A stretch of DNA of 64,000 bases, from positions 4,924,001 through 4,988,000 of the forward strand of contig CP107851.1 of assembly GCA_036013505.1 (NCBI GenBank), written 5' to 3'. Shown here piece after piece: positions 49,875 through 59,800 of this stretch. Source of the stretch: Streptomyces sp. NBC_00510. GTDB lineage: Bacteria > Actinomycetota > Actinomycetes > Streptomycetales > Streptomycetaceae. Within the stretch, counting starts at the first letter, position 1, and every line of letters begins with the position of its first letter. The position numbers were made by a program, and so were the translations under genes. The notes under the pieces are model-generated. The model worked only from the letters and a program-made list of their open reading frames with translations, had not been told where the DNA came from and did no database searches.

Positions 49875-50776
49875 GACAGTACGGCCTTTCGGTAGCGGCG
49901 CATCAGCAGGCCGAAGGAGCCGGCGATCACGGCGAGGAGGACGAGGAGGTAGACCGTGCCGACGACCGCGTCCTTCGGGCCCGCGCCCTCGGGGAAGCTG
50001 GAGGTCGCCCCCAGCCACCAGGTCTGCGCGCCGTCGATCAGCGTGATCGGCGAGAACAGGCCGAGCCAGCCGATCACGTCGGCGTTGCCGTTGATCGAGG
50101 CGACGCCCTGGACGCTGGTCACCGCGCCGTACGAGAGCGTGAACACCGCGATGACCGCGGCGACGCCGAAGCCCCGGCGCGGCGTCAGCGCCGCGATGAC
50201 CAGGCCGATGCCCGCGAACAGCAGCGACAGCAGCAAGGCGGCGAGCATCGCCTTGGCGAAGCCCGCGCTCTGGTCGCTCACGTCGAACTTGGCCAGCAGC
50301 GCCCCGATGTACATGATCAGCAGCGGCGTCGCGGTGAGGATGAACAGCGCCGTGGTCAGCGCGGCGAACTTCGACGCGACGTAGTCGACCGCCTCGATCG
50401 GACGCGAGAAGTACAGCGGGGTCGTCTTGAACCGCAGGTCCAGCGAGACGGCCTGCGGAGCCTGCGCCGCCAGGTAGAGGCCGATGACCGCCTGCATGAT
50501 GATCGCGTACTGGGTGTACTCGATCGGCAGTTTGGTCGCCTTCGTGCCGATCGCCACCGCGACCATGATCCCGGCCGGAACGCACATCACGGCCAGCAGG
50601 ATCATCGGCAGCACCTTGGACTTCGCCGAGCGGCCGAGCCCGTACGCGCTGCGCAGGCTCTGGACGTACAGCGACGTGCGCGCGTAACCGCGGCCCAGGC
50701 GCGGGCCGTCGTAGTGCCGGTAGCCGATGTCGTGGATGACGTCGGCGGCGGGCGTCCTGCCCTCAAGCTGCGTCAT
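49871..50776 (-). CDS. ABC-2 transporter permease
   Basis: A 301-residue permease with six helices ('VLPMILLAVMCVPAGIMVAV', 'AGFAKAMLAALLLSLLFAGI', 'VYLLVLLAVIAGSFGLLM') and an N-terminal conserved 'IHDIGYRHYDGPRLGRGYAR'. That N-terminus is typical of Streptomyces ABC-2 permeases paired with such ATPases. It overlaps the upstream ATPase gene by 14 bases and the downstream one by 4. Confidence 0.92.
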   Translation of the reverse strand: MTQLEGRTPAADVIHDIGYRHYDGPRLGRGYARTSLYVQSLRSAYGLGRSAKSKVLPMILLAVMCVPAGIMVAVAIGTKATKLPIEYTQYAIIMQAVIGLYLAAQAPQAVSLDLRFKTTPLYFSRPIEAVDYVASKFAALTTALFILTATPLLIMYIGALLAKFDVSDQSAGFAKAMLAALLLSLLFAGIGLVIAALTPRRGFGVAAVIAVFTLSYGAVTSVQGVASINGNADVIGWLGLFSPITLIDGAQTWWLGATSSFPEGAGPKDAVVGTVYLLVLLAVIAGSFGLLMRRYRKAVLS

Positions 50777-51677
50777 GCTCGTCCCCTCCCCGGAAGATCT
50801 CGGCGATGCGGTGCCGGTGCTGCTCCATGCGCACCAGGCCCGTGCCGAGCTCAGCGACCGCGTCGCGGACCGCGTCGTACGTCTCGTCCCCGTCGATGTC
50901 GACCATGACCAGCCGGCCGTCCGCGTGCGCGTTGAGCCCGGCGGCGGTCAGCTTCGCCACCAGTTCGTCCTCGTGCTCGGTGACCTCGACGGTGAGCGAG
51001 GCGGTCGCCTGGGTGAAGTCGCTGGTCGAGGAGGAGCGCAGCAGGGAGCCGCCGTCGATGACGACGATGTGGTCGCTGGTGCGCTCCAGTTCACCGAGCA
51101 GGTGGGAGGTGACCAGCACGGAGATGCCGAACTCGGTGTGGACGCGCCGGATCAGTTCGAGCATGTCGTCGCGGCCGACGGGGTCCAGCCCGTTCGTCGG
51201 CTCGTCGAGCAGCACCAGCCGGGGGTCGTGGACCAGCGCCTGGGCCAGCTTCACCCGCTGCTTCATGCCCGTGGAGTACCCGCCCATGGGGCGGTACCGC
51301 TCCTCGTACAGGCCGACGTGGCGGAGCGTGTCCGCGGTGCGCTCACGCGCGGCGGCCGGCGGCAGCCCCGAGATACGGGCCATGTGGACGACGAACTCCG
51401 TCGCCGACACGTCCGGGGGCAGGCAGTCGTGCTCCGGCATGTAGCCCACATGGGCGCGGATCGCCGCGCCCTCTGTCGCCACATCCATGCCCAGGACGGC
51501 GGCCCGGCCTTCCGTGGCCGGCGCCAACCCCAGGAGAATCTTGATCAGGGTCGACTTGCCGGCTCCGTTGGCACCGACCAACCCGGTCACGCCGGGTGCG
51601 ATGTCGACGGTGAGCCGGTCCAGAGCGGTCACCCTCGGGTACCGCTTCGTCAGGCTTTCGGTAGCGATCACAGTCAC
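50763..51677 (-). CDS. ABC transporter ATP-binding protein
   Basis: A 304-residue ATPase, first of four genes. Walker A 'GLVGANGAGKSTLIKILLGL', signature 'YSTGMKQRVKLAQALVHDP', Walker B 'LVLLDEPTNGLD', H-loop 'LVTSHLLGELERTSDHIVVI'. With permease 49871 it forms one half-system; with the second pair the operon encodes two exporter modules or one heteromeric complex. The cargo is unknown; such operons are widespread and without obvious regulator here. Confidence 0.94.
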   Translation of the reverse strand: MTVIATESLTKRYPRVTALDRLTVDIAPGVTGLVGANGAGKSTLIKILLGLAPATEGRAAVLGMDVATEGAAIRAHVGYMPEHDCLPPDVSATEFVVHMARISGLPPAAARERTADTLRHVGLYEERYRPMGGYSTGMKQRVKLAQALVHDPRLVLLDEPTNGLDPVGRDDMLELIRRVHTEFGISVLVTSHLLGELERTSDHIVVIDGGSLLRSSSTSDFTQATASLTVEVTEHEDELVAKLTAAGLNAHADGRLVMVDIDGDETYDAVRDAVAELGTGLVRMEQHRHRIAEIFRGGDEHDAA

Positions 51678-52530
51678 GCCACGAACCTAGTGGCGCGGGC
51701 CACACCCCGTCGTCACTCTGGGGGGCGGTTGTGCGTAGTCCTTGGGGTTGACTCCCCCGTAGGGGAGGCGGTGCGGTGCGTCCGTCTTGCCGGGGTTCCT
51801 CCTGCGGGTCGCGCGGTTCAGCCGTGGCGGGGCGTCGTCCGGGAGCACGGTCGGCTCCACCGGTCGCCCCCGACGGGCCGGCCCCCGCGGTGGTGCCGCG
51901 TGGCGCTGCGTCGGGTCGTGGGGTGCGGGCGCGTGGGAGTGCGCGGGTCGCGCTCGCGTGAGGGGTGCGTCGGTGTGCGGGGCACGGGGGTGCGGAGCGT
52001 GCGTGGACGGTGCGTGCGTGGGCGGTGCGTGCGTGGGCGGTATGCGCCTGCCCCGCCGTACGCGCGGATGCGGCGGTACGGGCCGCCGTCGTGCGCGGGC
52101 GAGTCGGCGACCGGACGTTCCCTGGCTCCGTCGCGGACCGGGGTGTCCCGCCGCGTGTGGGGCCGGGTCGAGCCGGCGGTGACCGTCACAGCCCCGGGGG
52201 TGCGGGTCGTCTCCGGCATCGTCGTCCTCGTCATCGTGCTCGTGGTCCTGCTCGTGGTCCTGCTCGGGGTGGTGCTGGGGGCGGTGCTCGTGGTGCTCGG
52301 CGTGGTGCTCACTGCCGTGCTCCGGCGCGGGCCGGTGTGTGCGCCCGTCGTCCGGGGGGTCCGGACGGTTCCGCTGGAGCGGGCGCCGCGTCCGGCGCCG
52401 TGGTGGTGCTGGTGCGCTTGCCCTCGGGCGGTCCGCTCGACGCGGTCCTCCAAGGTCGGGACGGCCTGACGTGACGTCAACGGGAGCCGTGCGGCACGTC
52501 GTACCGGCTGGTCACGCGCGTCCGCGGCGG
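51678..52530. other. Low-complexity stretch between ABC operon and hypothetical gene
   Basis: Skewed GT/GC-rich DNA with short repeats. It must contain the ABC operon promoter near 51680-51780. One plus-strand frame (about 52200-52330) encodes a Val/Leu run; the minus frames encode Thr-rich or His/Glu/Asp-rich runs. None has family features. Confidence 0.5.
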
Positions 52531-52534
52531 TCAT
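51818..52534 (-). CDS. Doubtful Thr/Arg-rich frame coupled to the upstream gene
   Basis: A 238-residue frame starting at an ATGA overlap with the stop of the gene at 52531-53088. It begins 'MTAADARDQPVRRAARLP' and includes 'VPTLEDRVERTARGQAHQHH', then a Thr/Ser-rich tract ('TTPSRTTSRTTSTMTRTT') and an Arg/Thr/Pro repeat ('PRTHRPRTHRPRTL'). The coupling is real in sequence, but other frames of the same DNA also have high G/C third positions, so the true product, or a frameshift, cannot be settled by eye. Confidence 0.3.
   Translation of the reverse strand: MTAADARDQPVRRAARLPLTSRQAVPTLEDRVERTARGQAHQHHHGAGRGARSSGTVRTPRTTGAHTGPRRSTAVSTTPSTTSTAPSTTPSRTTSRTTSTMTRTTMPETTRTPGAVTVTAGSTRPHTRRDTPVRDGARERPVADSPAHDGGPYRRIRAYGGAGAYRPRTHRPRTHRPRTLRTPVPRTPTHPSRERDPRTPTRPHPTTRRSATRHHRGGRPVGGDRWSRPCSRTTPRHG
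51995..52039. repeat. 15-bp tandem repeat, three copies
   Basis: GTGCGTGCGTGGGCG is present exactly at 52010-52024 and 52025-52039, with a variant at 51995-52009 (GAGCGTGCGTGGACG). It lies in the low-complexity stretch upstream of the ABC operon. Confidence 0.85.
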
Positions 52535-53088
52535 GCGCAGAGCGCCCACTCGCGGCGGCGGGGGGTACGGGCCGGGGCCGCGGTCGCGTCGGTCAGTGCG
52601 GGGTCGAGGCCGGCGTCGCCGATCGGGCGGGTGCGCACGCGGGCCACGGGCGAGGCGCCGTGGGCCTCGGCCCGGATGCGCTGCTTCATCGTCGGCGGCA
52701 AGGAGTGTGCGTCGGCCGCGGCGGTGAGGCAGGGCGCCGGCACGAAGGGGACGGACGGCTCGGGCACGACGGGTTCGCTGCGGTACGACGTGCGGCACGA
52801 CGGGACGTCCGGTGTGCGTCCGCCCGGTTCGACGCGCGGTCCCGGACCGGACGCGGCGGCGCCCACCGCCACCGGTTGTGGTGCCGGCTCCGTACGCGGC
52901 GCCGGTGCCCAGTGGCGGACCGCCTCGGCGGTCGGCAGGAACCGGGTCCCGGGGACGGTCTCGGGTCGCGGCGCGGCAGGAGCCGTGCTACGCGACGCCG
53001 GGACGGCGAACCCGAAGTACGCGACCATCTTGAGCAGGAGCGTCACGAAGACGTCCCAGAACGTCCTGACATGGGTGTTGGCAGCCAT
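52531..53088 (-). CDS. Hypothetical Pro/Ala-rich protein (possibly DUF6344)
   Basis: A 185-residue protein. An N-terminal amphipathic/hydrophobic segment 'FWDVFVTLLLKMVAYFGFAV' (about 10-30) is followed by a disordered Pro/Ala/Arg-rich region and a short conserved-looking end 'SLPPTMKQRIRAEAHGASP'. This plan resembles DUF6344 proteins of Streptomyces, but I am unsure. A GAGAGG ribosome site precedes ATG 53088. Function unknown. Confidence 0.6.
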   Translation of the reverse strand: MAANTHVRTFWDVFVTLLLKMVAYFGFAVPASRSTAPAAPRPETVPGTRFLPTAEAVRHWAPAPRTEPAPQPVAVGAAASGPGPRVEPGGRTPDVPSCRTSYRSEPVVPEPSVPFVPAPCLTAAADAHSLPPTMKQRIRAEAHGASPVARVRTRPIGDAGLDPALTDATAAPARTPRRREWALCA

Positions 53089-53457
53089 GACCTCTCACTT
53101 CCTTCGGTGAGTCGGGAGCGACTAATCCGATGATGCGGAAGTGAGCACGAAATCCTCGGTGCCGCACCCCGAGGGTGCCGATATTCCGATCAACACCACC
53201 CGGGTGGCCCAGCCGTGCCCCGGCCGGCCGCTCCGGCGAGGACCTTCCGGCGCGGTGCACCCCGAGTTGCGGGTCCTGGCGTCCGGGGGTAGGGCGGCGT
53301 CCTGTTGCCCGTGGCGTGCGTCGCCCCGTCCACAGGGTGCGTACCCGGGAGCCGCACGGGGCCCGGTTCGCCGGCGGTTTCCACCGGACGGCGGCCGGAG
53401 CCCCGATCGTCCGACCACTCCGGGCCGGGCGGCGCCAGGGCCCGTAGGGTGGAGGAC
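53089..53457. other. 369-bp divergent intergenic region
   Basis: Between the hypothetical gene (minus) and the LLM oxidoreductase (plus). I see no gene, palindrome of note, or repeat; it should hold both promoters. Confidence 0.55.
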
Positions 53458-54345
53458 ATGCGCCTGAGCACTGTGATCCTGCCGATCCACCGCTGGAACG
53501 AGGGCCGGAAGGTCTGGCGTCGGGCCGAGGAACTCGGCTTCCACGCCGCCTACACCTACGACCACCTGTCGTGGCGGAGCTTCCGGGACGGCCCGTGGTT
53601 CGGGGCGGTGCCGACGCTGACGGCGGCGGCCGCGGCGACGGAGCGGATCCGGCTGGGCACGCTCGTGACCTCGCCGAACTTCCGACACCCGGTGACGCTC
53701 GCCAAGGAGTTGATCTCCCTCGACGACGTGAGCGACGGGCGGCTGACGCTCGGCATCGGCGCCGGCGGGGTGGGCTACGACGCGACCGCGCTGGGGCAGG
53801 TGGCGTGGACGCCGCGGGAACGGGCCGACCGCTTCGGCGAGTTCGTCACCGTACTGGACCGGCTGCTGACGGAGCCGGTGGTGAGTCACGAGGGCGAGTT
53901 CTACTCGGCGGACGAGGTGCGGAACATCCCCGGCTGCGTGCAGCGGCCGCGGGTGCCCTTCGCGGTGGCCGCGACGGGCCCGCGCGGGCTGCGGCTGGCG
54001 GCGCGCTACGGCCAGGCCTGGGTGACCTACGGCGACCCGAAGGGCCCGGCGGAGGTACCGGTGGACAGGTGCCCCGAGGTCGTCTCGCACCAGTACGACC
54101 AGCTGGAGATCGCCTGCGCCGAGATCGAGCGGGATCCGGGCGAGCTCGACCGCATCCTGCTGACCGGGTCGACGGCCGAGCGCCCGCTGGAGTCGCTCGA
54201 CGCCTTCGTCGACTTCGCCGGCCGCTACGCGGAGGTCGGCATCACCGAGATCGTGCTCCACTGGCCGGTGCCGGACTCCGTCTACGCGGCGGACGAGAAG
54301 GTCTTCGAGCGCATCGCGACCGAGGCGCCGGCCCAGCTCAGTTGA
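53458..54345 (+). CDS. F420-dependent LLM-class oxidoreductase
   Basis: A 295-residue luciferase-like TIM barrel: 'TVILPIHRWNEGRKVWRRAE', 'FHAAYTYDHLSWRSFRDGPW', 'RLGTLVTSPNFRHPVTLAKE' and 'GRLTLGIGAGGVGYDATALG'. The Asp-His of 'TYDHLSW' lies where these enzymes contact the deazaflavin. Substrate unknown. GGAGG directly precedes the ATG (2-base spacing, unusually tight). Only distantly similar in motifs to the LLM protein at 7704. Confidence 0.9.
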   Translation: MRLSTVILPIHRWNEGRKVWRRAEELGFHAAYTYDHLSWRSFRDGPWFGAVPTLTAAAAATERIRLGTLVTSPNFRHPVTLAKELISLDDVSDGRLTLGIGAGGVGYDATALGQVAWTPRERADRFGEFVTVLDRLLTEPVVSHEGEFYSADEVRNIPGCVQRPRVPFAVAATGPRGLRLAARYGQAWVTYGDPKGPAEVPVDRCPEVVSHQYDQLEIACAEIERDPGELDRILLTGSTAERPLESLDAFVDFAGRYAEVGITEIVLHWPVPDSVYAADEKVFERIATEAPAQLS

Positions 54346-54754
54346 GCCGGCGGCGGGCGTTGCGCCGCCACTGGCCGAGCAGCACGGGTGACGCCGTGGG
54401 CGGCGGACCCGCGGGACAGACGTCGAAATGACTGATCCGGCAGGTGTCGGAGGGGTCGGCGGCACGCAGGTTGACCGCCGTGCCGTCGCCCGCGACGCGC
54501 CAGCGGCGACCGGCCGGGACGGTGGCCGGCGGCCACTCGCCGGGCTCGACCAGGATCCAGCGACCGCCGGCGGTGCGGTGGCGGTAGGCGGCGCAGGCGC
54601 ACCGGCCGCAGGTCGTGGCGGTGCCGGCCGCCGGATCGGCGACGGGTATCGCGGTGCGCGCGGCCAGGCGGATGCCGTCCACGACGGTCGGCAAAGCGTC
54701 GGCCAGGAGCACCGGTTCCCGGTCGGGCTGCTCTTCACAACGCACAAGGGCCAT
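54338..54754 (-). CDS. DUF6083-like small protein
   Basis: A 138-residue protein. A 'CGRCACAAYRHRTAGGRWIL' segment has a Cys-x2-Cys-x-Cys cluster, followed by 'LVEPGEWPPATVPAGRRWRV', 'GDGTAVNLRAADPSDTCRIS' and 'HFDVCP'. The pattern resembles DUF6083 of Streptomyces; the Cys/His content suggests zinc binding. The ATG at 54754 is chosen; a longer frame from 54856 starts in unconserved sequence and neither has a clear ribosome site. The 3' end overlaps the LLM gene by 8 bases. Confidence 0.7.
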   Translation of the reverse strand: MALVRCEEQPDREPVLLADALPTVVDGIRLAARTAIPVADPAAGTATTCGRCACAAYRHRTAGGRWILVEPGEWPPATVPAGRRWRVAGDGTAVNLRAADPSDTCRISHFDVCPAGPPPTASPVLLGQWRRNARRRLN

Positions 54755-54862
54755 GGCGAGATGGTGGCACCCGGCACTGACAACGGCGACGGAGAGTGTG
54801 GCGGTGATCGCACTCAGCGCCCGCCTGCTGTCATATGCAACCTCATGGGGGACCATGGGTCG

Positions 54863-55723
54863 GTGACCTCAGCCACCCAGCATCCCAGGACCCCGGACGC
54901 CACCCTCGCGGCCCCCGCGCCGCGGCTGATCGCCACCGACCTGGACGGCACGCTCCTGCGCGACGACAAGACCGTTTCGGCCCGGACGATCGCCGCCCTG
55001 GCGGACGCGGAGGCCGCGGGCATCGAGGTCTTCTTCGTCACCGGCCGGCCCGCGCGGTGGATGGACGTCGTCGCCGCGCACACCGCCGGCCACGGCATGG
55101 CGATCTGCGCCAACGGCGCCGCCGTCTACGACCTGCACCGCGACAAGCGGCTGCTGGCGGCCTACCCCCTCGACCCGCGGGACGCGCTCGCGGTCATCGC
55201 GTCCCTGCGCACCGCCGTCCCCGGCACGACCTTCGCCGTCGAGCTGACCGGCGGCTTCGCGTACGAGCCGGAGTACCCGCCGTACGCCCCCGCGCCCGAC
55301 GCGGTCGTCGCCCCGGTGGAGGAGCTGCTCGACGGCGGGCGGCAGGGCCAGCCCGTGCTGAAGCTGCTGGCCAAGCACCCGTCCATCGACCCGGACGTCT
55401 TCCTGCGCACCGCCCGCGCGGTGGCCGGGGAGCACGCCGAGATCACCCGGTCCAGCGCGTCGGCGCTGCTGGAGATCAGCGGTGCGGGGGTCAGCAAGGC
55501 GACGACGCTCGCACGCTGCTGCGCGGACCTCGGCATCTTGGCCGAGGAGGTCGTGGCCTTCGGGGACATGCCCAACGACCTCGCCATGCTGTCGTGGGCG
55601 GGCACCTCGTACGCCGTCGCCAACGCCCACCCCGAGGTGCTGGCCGCCACGACGCACCGCACCGTGGCAAACGAGGAGGACGGCGTCGCTATGGTGATCG
55701 AGCGGATCCTCGCCGACCGCTGA
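54863..55723 (+). CDS. HAD-family (Cof-type) phosphatase
   Basis: A 286-residue HAD phosphatase (292 from ATG 54845). Motif I 'IATDLDGTLLRDDKT', motif II 'VFFVTGRPARWMD', 'GAGVSKATTLARCCADLG' with the Lys, and 'VAFGDMPNDLAMLSWAGTSY'. It is a paralogue of 45695-46510, with the same cap arrangement. GTG 54863 has GGGGGA 10 bases upstream. It ends 12 bases from the convergent GAF kinase gene. Confidence 0.92.
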   Translation: MTSATQHPRTPDATLAAPAPRLIATDLDGTLLRDDKTVSARTIAALADAEAAGIEVFFVTGRPARWMDVVAAHTAGHGMAICANGAAVYDLHRDKRLLAAYPLDPRDALAVIASLRTAVPGTTFAVELTGGFAYEPEYPPYAPAPDAVVAPVEELLDGGRQGQPVLKLLAKHPSIDPDVFLRTARAVAGEHAEITRSSASALLEISGAGVSKATTLARCCADLGILAEEVVAFGDMPNDLAMLSWAGTSYAVANAHPEVLAATTHRTVANEEDGVAMVIERILADR

Positions 55724-55735
55724 CCCCGCCCGGCC

Positions 55736-56866
55736 TCACAGGGGCGCCTCCCAGGCGAGCGTGGTGCCCTTGCCGTCCGGCCCCGGCCCGAAGATCGACT
55801 CGCCGCCCAGCGACTCCGCGCGGCGGGCGAGGTTGCGCAGCCCGCTGCGCCGCCCGGTCTCCGGGATGCCGACGCCGTCGTCGGAGACGATGAGCCGCAC
55901 CCCCTCGCGGCCGTCGGCGAGGACGGCGGTGGCGTCGAGCACCACCTCGACCCAGGTGGCGCCCGCGTGCCGCTGGACGTTGGACAGCGCCTCGCGCAGC
56001 GCCGCCACGAGGTTGCGGGCGCTGAGCGCGCCGACCCGGTGGTCGACGGGCCCGACGAAGCGGACGGAGGGCGGGAAGCCCAGGCCCCGCGCGGCGGAGC
56101 CGGTCTCCCGCAGCACCTGGGCGCGCAGTCCCGCCGGTGCGTCGTCGCCCGGCTCCTGCTGCAGCGCGAAAATCGCCGTCCGCACCTCCTGGATGGTGGC
56201 GTCCAGTTCCTCGACCGCGTGCGCGATGCCCGCCTCCGCGTCGGGCGGCAGCGCCTTGCGCCGGGCCCCCTGGAGCATCAGGCCCGTCGCGAAGAGCCGC
56301 TGGATGACCAGGTCGTGCAGGTCGCGGGCGATCCGGTCGCGCTCCTCGTAGACGGCCAGCCGGTTGCGGTCGCGCTGGGCGTCGGCGAGCAGCAGGGCCA
56401 GCGCCGCCTGCGCCGCGAACTGGACGGCGACGAAGCGCTCGTCCTCGGTGAAGCCCGGCACGCCGTGGGCCCTCGGCAGCGCGAGCGCGCCCATCACATG
56501 GCCGCTGCTCTGCAGCGGCAGGATCATGCAGGCCCCGAAGCGCGGGGCGATCGCCATGGTCATCCGGTCGTCGGTCGAGGCGTCCTCCACGAACACCGGC
56601 TCGCCCGCCATCAGCGGCGCCACGGGCGGGCTGTCCGCCTCGAGCACCGTGCCGACCAGGCCCGCGGGCTGCTGGGCCGAGACCGCGACCACCTCCAGAC
56701 CGCCCTCGACCGTCGGCAGCAGAACCAGGCCCGCGTCGGCCGCCACGAGTGCGCGGGCCTGCTCGGCGACGACGTCGAGCGCGTTCTCGCCCGGTTGTTC
56801 GTCCGCCAGCAGCGCGGTCGTGACCGAGCCGACGGCGTCCAGCAGCTTGGCCAGTGGTTCTGCCAT
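55736..56866 (-). CDS. GAF-domain sensor histidine kinase (DevS/NarL-partner type)
   Basis: A 376-residue cytoplasmic kinase. The GAF domain spans about 10-165; the HisKA_3 dimerisation domain has the phospho-His in 'RDRIARDLHDLVIQRLFATG'; the ATPase has 'ALREALSNVQRHAGATWVEV' and 'VSDDGVGIPETGRRSGLRNL'. This is the DevS/DosS kinase layout with only one GAF domain. No NarL-type response regulator is adjacent, so it is an orphan here. It directly follows cydCD on the same strand, which suggests a redox or oxygen-related signal. Confidence 0.92.
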   Translation of the reverse strand: MAEPLAKLLDAVGSVTTALLADEQPGENALDVVAEQARALVAADAGLVLLPTVEGGLEVVAVSAQQPAGLVGTVLEADSPPVAPLMAGEPVFVEDASTDDRMTMAIAPRFGACMILPLQSSGHVMGALALPRAHGVPGFTEDERFVAVQFAAQAALALLLADAQRDRNRLAVYEERDRIARDLHDLVIQRLFATGLMLQGARRKALPPDAEAGIAHAVEELDATIQEVRTAIFALQQEPGDDAPAGLRAQVLRETGSAARGLGFPPSVRFVGPVDHRVGALSARNLVAALREALSNVQRHAGATWVEVVLDATAVLADGREGVRLIVSDDGVGIPETGRRSGLRNLARRAESLGGESIFGPGPDGKGTTLAWEAPL

Positions 56867-56893
56867 ACGGCGAGCCTAGGCCGGTGCCGCGTC

Positions 56894-59800
56894 CTACGCC
56901 GTGATCGACTCCGGCTCGGGCGCGCCCAGTGCGTCGGCCGCACGCTCGCGGTCCAGGCCCCGGCGGAACGGGCCGTCGGCGGCGGCCAGCTCCTGGTGCG
57001 TACCGCGCTGCACGACCCGGCCGCGGTCGAGGACGAGGATCTCGTCGACCTCCTCCAGACCGGTGAGGCGGTGGGTGATCAGCACGGTCGTGCGGCCCGT
57101 GGTCGCGGCCAGCAGATCGGCGGTCAGGGCGTCGGCGGTGGCCAGGTCGAGGTGTTCGGCGGGCTCGTCGAGCACCAGGACGGGGAAGTCGGCGAGCAGC
57201 GCCCGGGCCAGCGCCAGCCGCTGGCGCTGGCCGCCGGACAGGCGGGTGCCGTGCTCGCCGACCGGGAGGTCGAGGTCCAGGTCGAGCCGGGCCGCGGCAA
57301 GCGCGCTGCGCAGCTCCGCGTCGTCCGCGCCGGGGCGGGCCAGGCGCAGGTTCTCCCGGACCGTGCTGTCGAAGGCGTGCGCGTCCTGGGCGCACAGGCC
57401 GACCATGCGGCGCACGGCGTCGCCGTCGAGGGCCGTGGCGTCGGTGCCCGCGAGGGTGTAGGTGCCCGCCTCGACGTCCAGGAAGCGCAGCAGCACGTGG
57501 GCGAGGGTCGTCTTGCCCGAGCCGGAGGGGCCGACGACCGCGATCCGGCGACCGGGCGTCAGTTCGAGGCCGACGCCGTCCAGCGCGGGCCGGGGCTGCC
57601 CCGGGTGGCGGGCGTTGAGACCGCGCAGCACCAGGGGGTGCGGCCCGGCGGGCACGGGGGCGGGGCGTTCCGGCTCCCGTACGGGCTCGGGGGTGTCGAG
57701 CACGTCGTACACGCGCTGCGCCGCCTGCCGGCTGCGCTGCCGGTACTGCGCCGCGAGCGGCATGGCCGCCACCGCCTCGAAGGCCGCGAGCGGGGTGAGC
57801 ACGACGACCGCCAGCGCGACCCCGGACAGTCCGCCGGCGGCCACCGCCCGCACGCCCGCCCAGGCGCAGAGCGTGACGGTGAGTCCGCTGACCAGGGCGC
57901 CGAGCCCGGCCCCGAGTGCCGCACCGGCCGCGGAACGCGCCGCGATCCGGGTGAGCACGCGGTCCGTCCCGGCCGCCTTGGCGCGGCGCCCGGGCAGTGC
58001 CCCGGCGACGGTCAGTTCGGCGGTGCCGGTGAGCACCTCGACGATCTGGGCCGCGAGTTCGCCGCGGGCGGGGGCGAGGGCGCGTTCGGCGCGCCGGGCC
58101 AGCGCCGCGGAGAGGGCCGGCACGGCCACGCCGGCGGTGAGCAGTCCCACCGCCAGGGCCGCTCCGGCACCGGGCAGCAGCCACGCGGTGAACGCGGCCG
58201 CCGCGGTGCCGGTGAGCACGGCGGCGCCCGCGGGGAGCAGCCAGCGCAGGAAGTAGTCCTGCAGGCCGTCCACGTCGGCGACGAGGCGGGAGAGCAGGTC
58301 GCCCCGCCGGGTGTCGCGCAGCGCGGCGGGCGCGAGCCGCTCCAGCCGGCGGTACACGGTGACCCTGAGGTCGGCCAGGGCGCGGAAGACGGCGTCGTGC
58401 GAGACCAGGCGCTCGGCGTAGCGGAACACCGCCCGGCCGATGCCGAAGGCGCGGGTCGCGGTGACCGCGACCATCAGGTAGAGGACCGGCGGCTGCTGCG
58501 AGGCCCGGGATATCAGCCAGGCCGAGGTCGCCATCAGGCCGACGGCGCTCAGCAGCGCGAGGGCGCCGAGGAGCAAAGCGAGGGCGAACCGCGGCCGCAG
58601 CGGCGACGTGACCCGGCGTACCCGGGTCAGCGGCGCGGAGGTCCTGGAGGCCGCGGGCGGGGCGACGGCGAGGGCCGCGCCGAGGGGTTCGGGGGTGTTC
58701 GCCGTGGCCGCGGCCTGCCGTTCGGCCCTGGCGGGGTGCGCCGCCGTGGACGGCACGGCACGCTCCGGGCGCCCGTCGAGCCGCACGATGCGGTCCGCCA
58801 CGGCCAGCAGCGCCGGGCGGTGCACCACGAGCAGCACCGTGCGGCCGGCCGCGAGCCGCCGTACGGCGTCGACCACGGCCGCCTCGGTCTCCCCGTCCAG
58901 CGCCGCCGTGGGTTCGTCGAGCAGCAGCAGCGGTCGGTCGGCGAGGAACGCCCGGGCCAGGGCGACGCGTTGCCGCTGTCCGGCGGAGAGCCCGGCGCCG
59001 CCCTCCCCGACGGCCGTCGCGGGGTCGAGGTCCGCGGCGCCCGCGTCCCGGAGCGCGGCGCGGACCCCGGCCGGGCTCGCGTCCGGCCGGGCCAGCCGTA
59101 CGTTGTCGGCGACGGTCCCGGCGAAGAGGTACGGCCGCTGGGGGACCCAGGCGATCTGCCGGTGCCAGCCGGCCGGGTCGTGGGCGGCGAGGTCGGTGCC
59201 GCCGGCCAGGACCCGTCCCGAGGTCGGCTCGGTGAAGCCGAGCAGCACGGAGAGCAGGGTGCTCTTGCCGATCCCGCTGGGGCCGGTGAGGGCGATCGTC
59301 TCGCCGGGGGAGACCCGCAGGGAGACGGCGCCGAGGCGGCCCCGCACGGCGACCCCGTCCAGTTCGACGACCGCGGTCCGCAGGTCGGGGGCCGGGGCCG
59401 TGCCGCGCCGGGGCGGCGCGGTCTCCAGCACGGCGAAGACCTCGTCGGCGGCGGAGAGCCCCTCGGCGGCCGCGTGGTAGTGGGCTCCCACCTGGCGCAG
59501 CGGCAGGTACGCCTCCGGCGCCAGGACGAGGATGACCAGCCCGGTGTAGAGGTCGAGTTCACCGTGGACCAGCCGCATGCCGACACCGACGGCGACCAGG
59601 GCGACGGAGATGGTGGAGAGCAGCTCCAGGGCGAAGGAGGAGAGGAAGGTGATGCGCAGCGTCCGCATCGTGGCGCGCCGGTGGTCGGCGGTGATGGCGC
59701 GGATGGACTCGGCCTGGGCCTTGGCCCGGCCGAAGACCTTGAGGGTGGGCAGGCCCGCGACGACGTCGAGGAAGTGGCCGGACAACCGGGCGAGCAGCTG

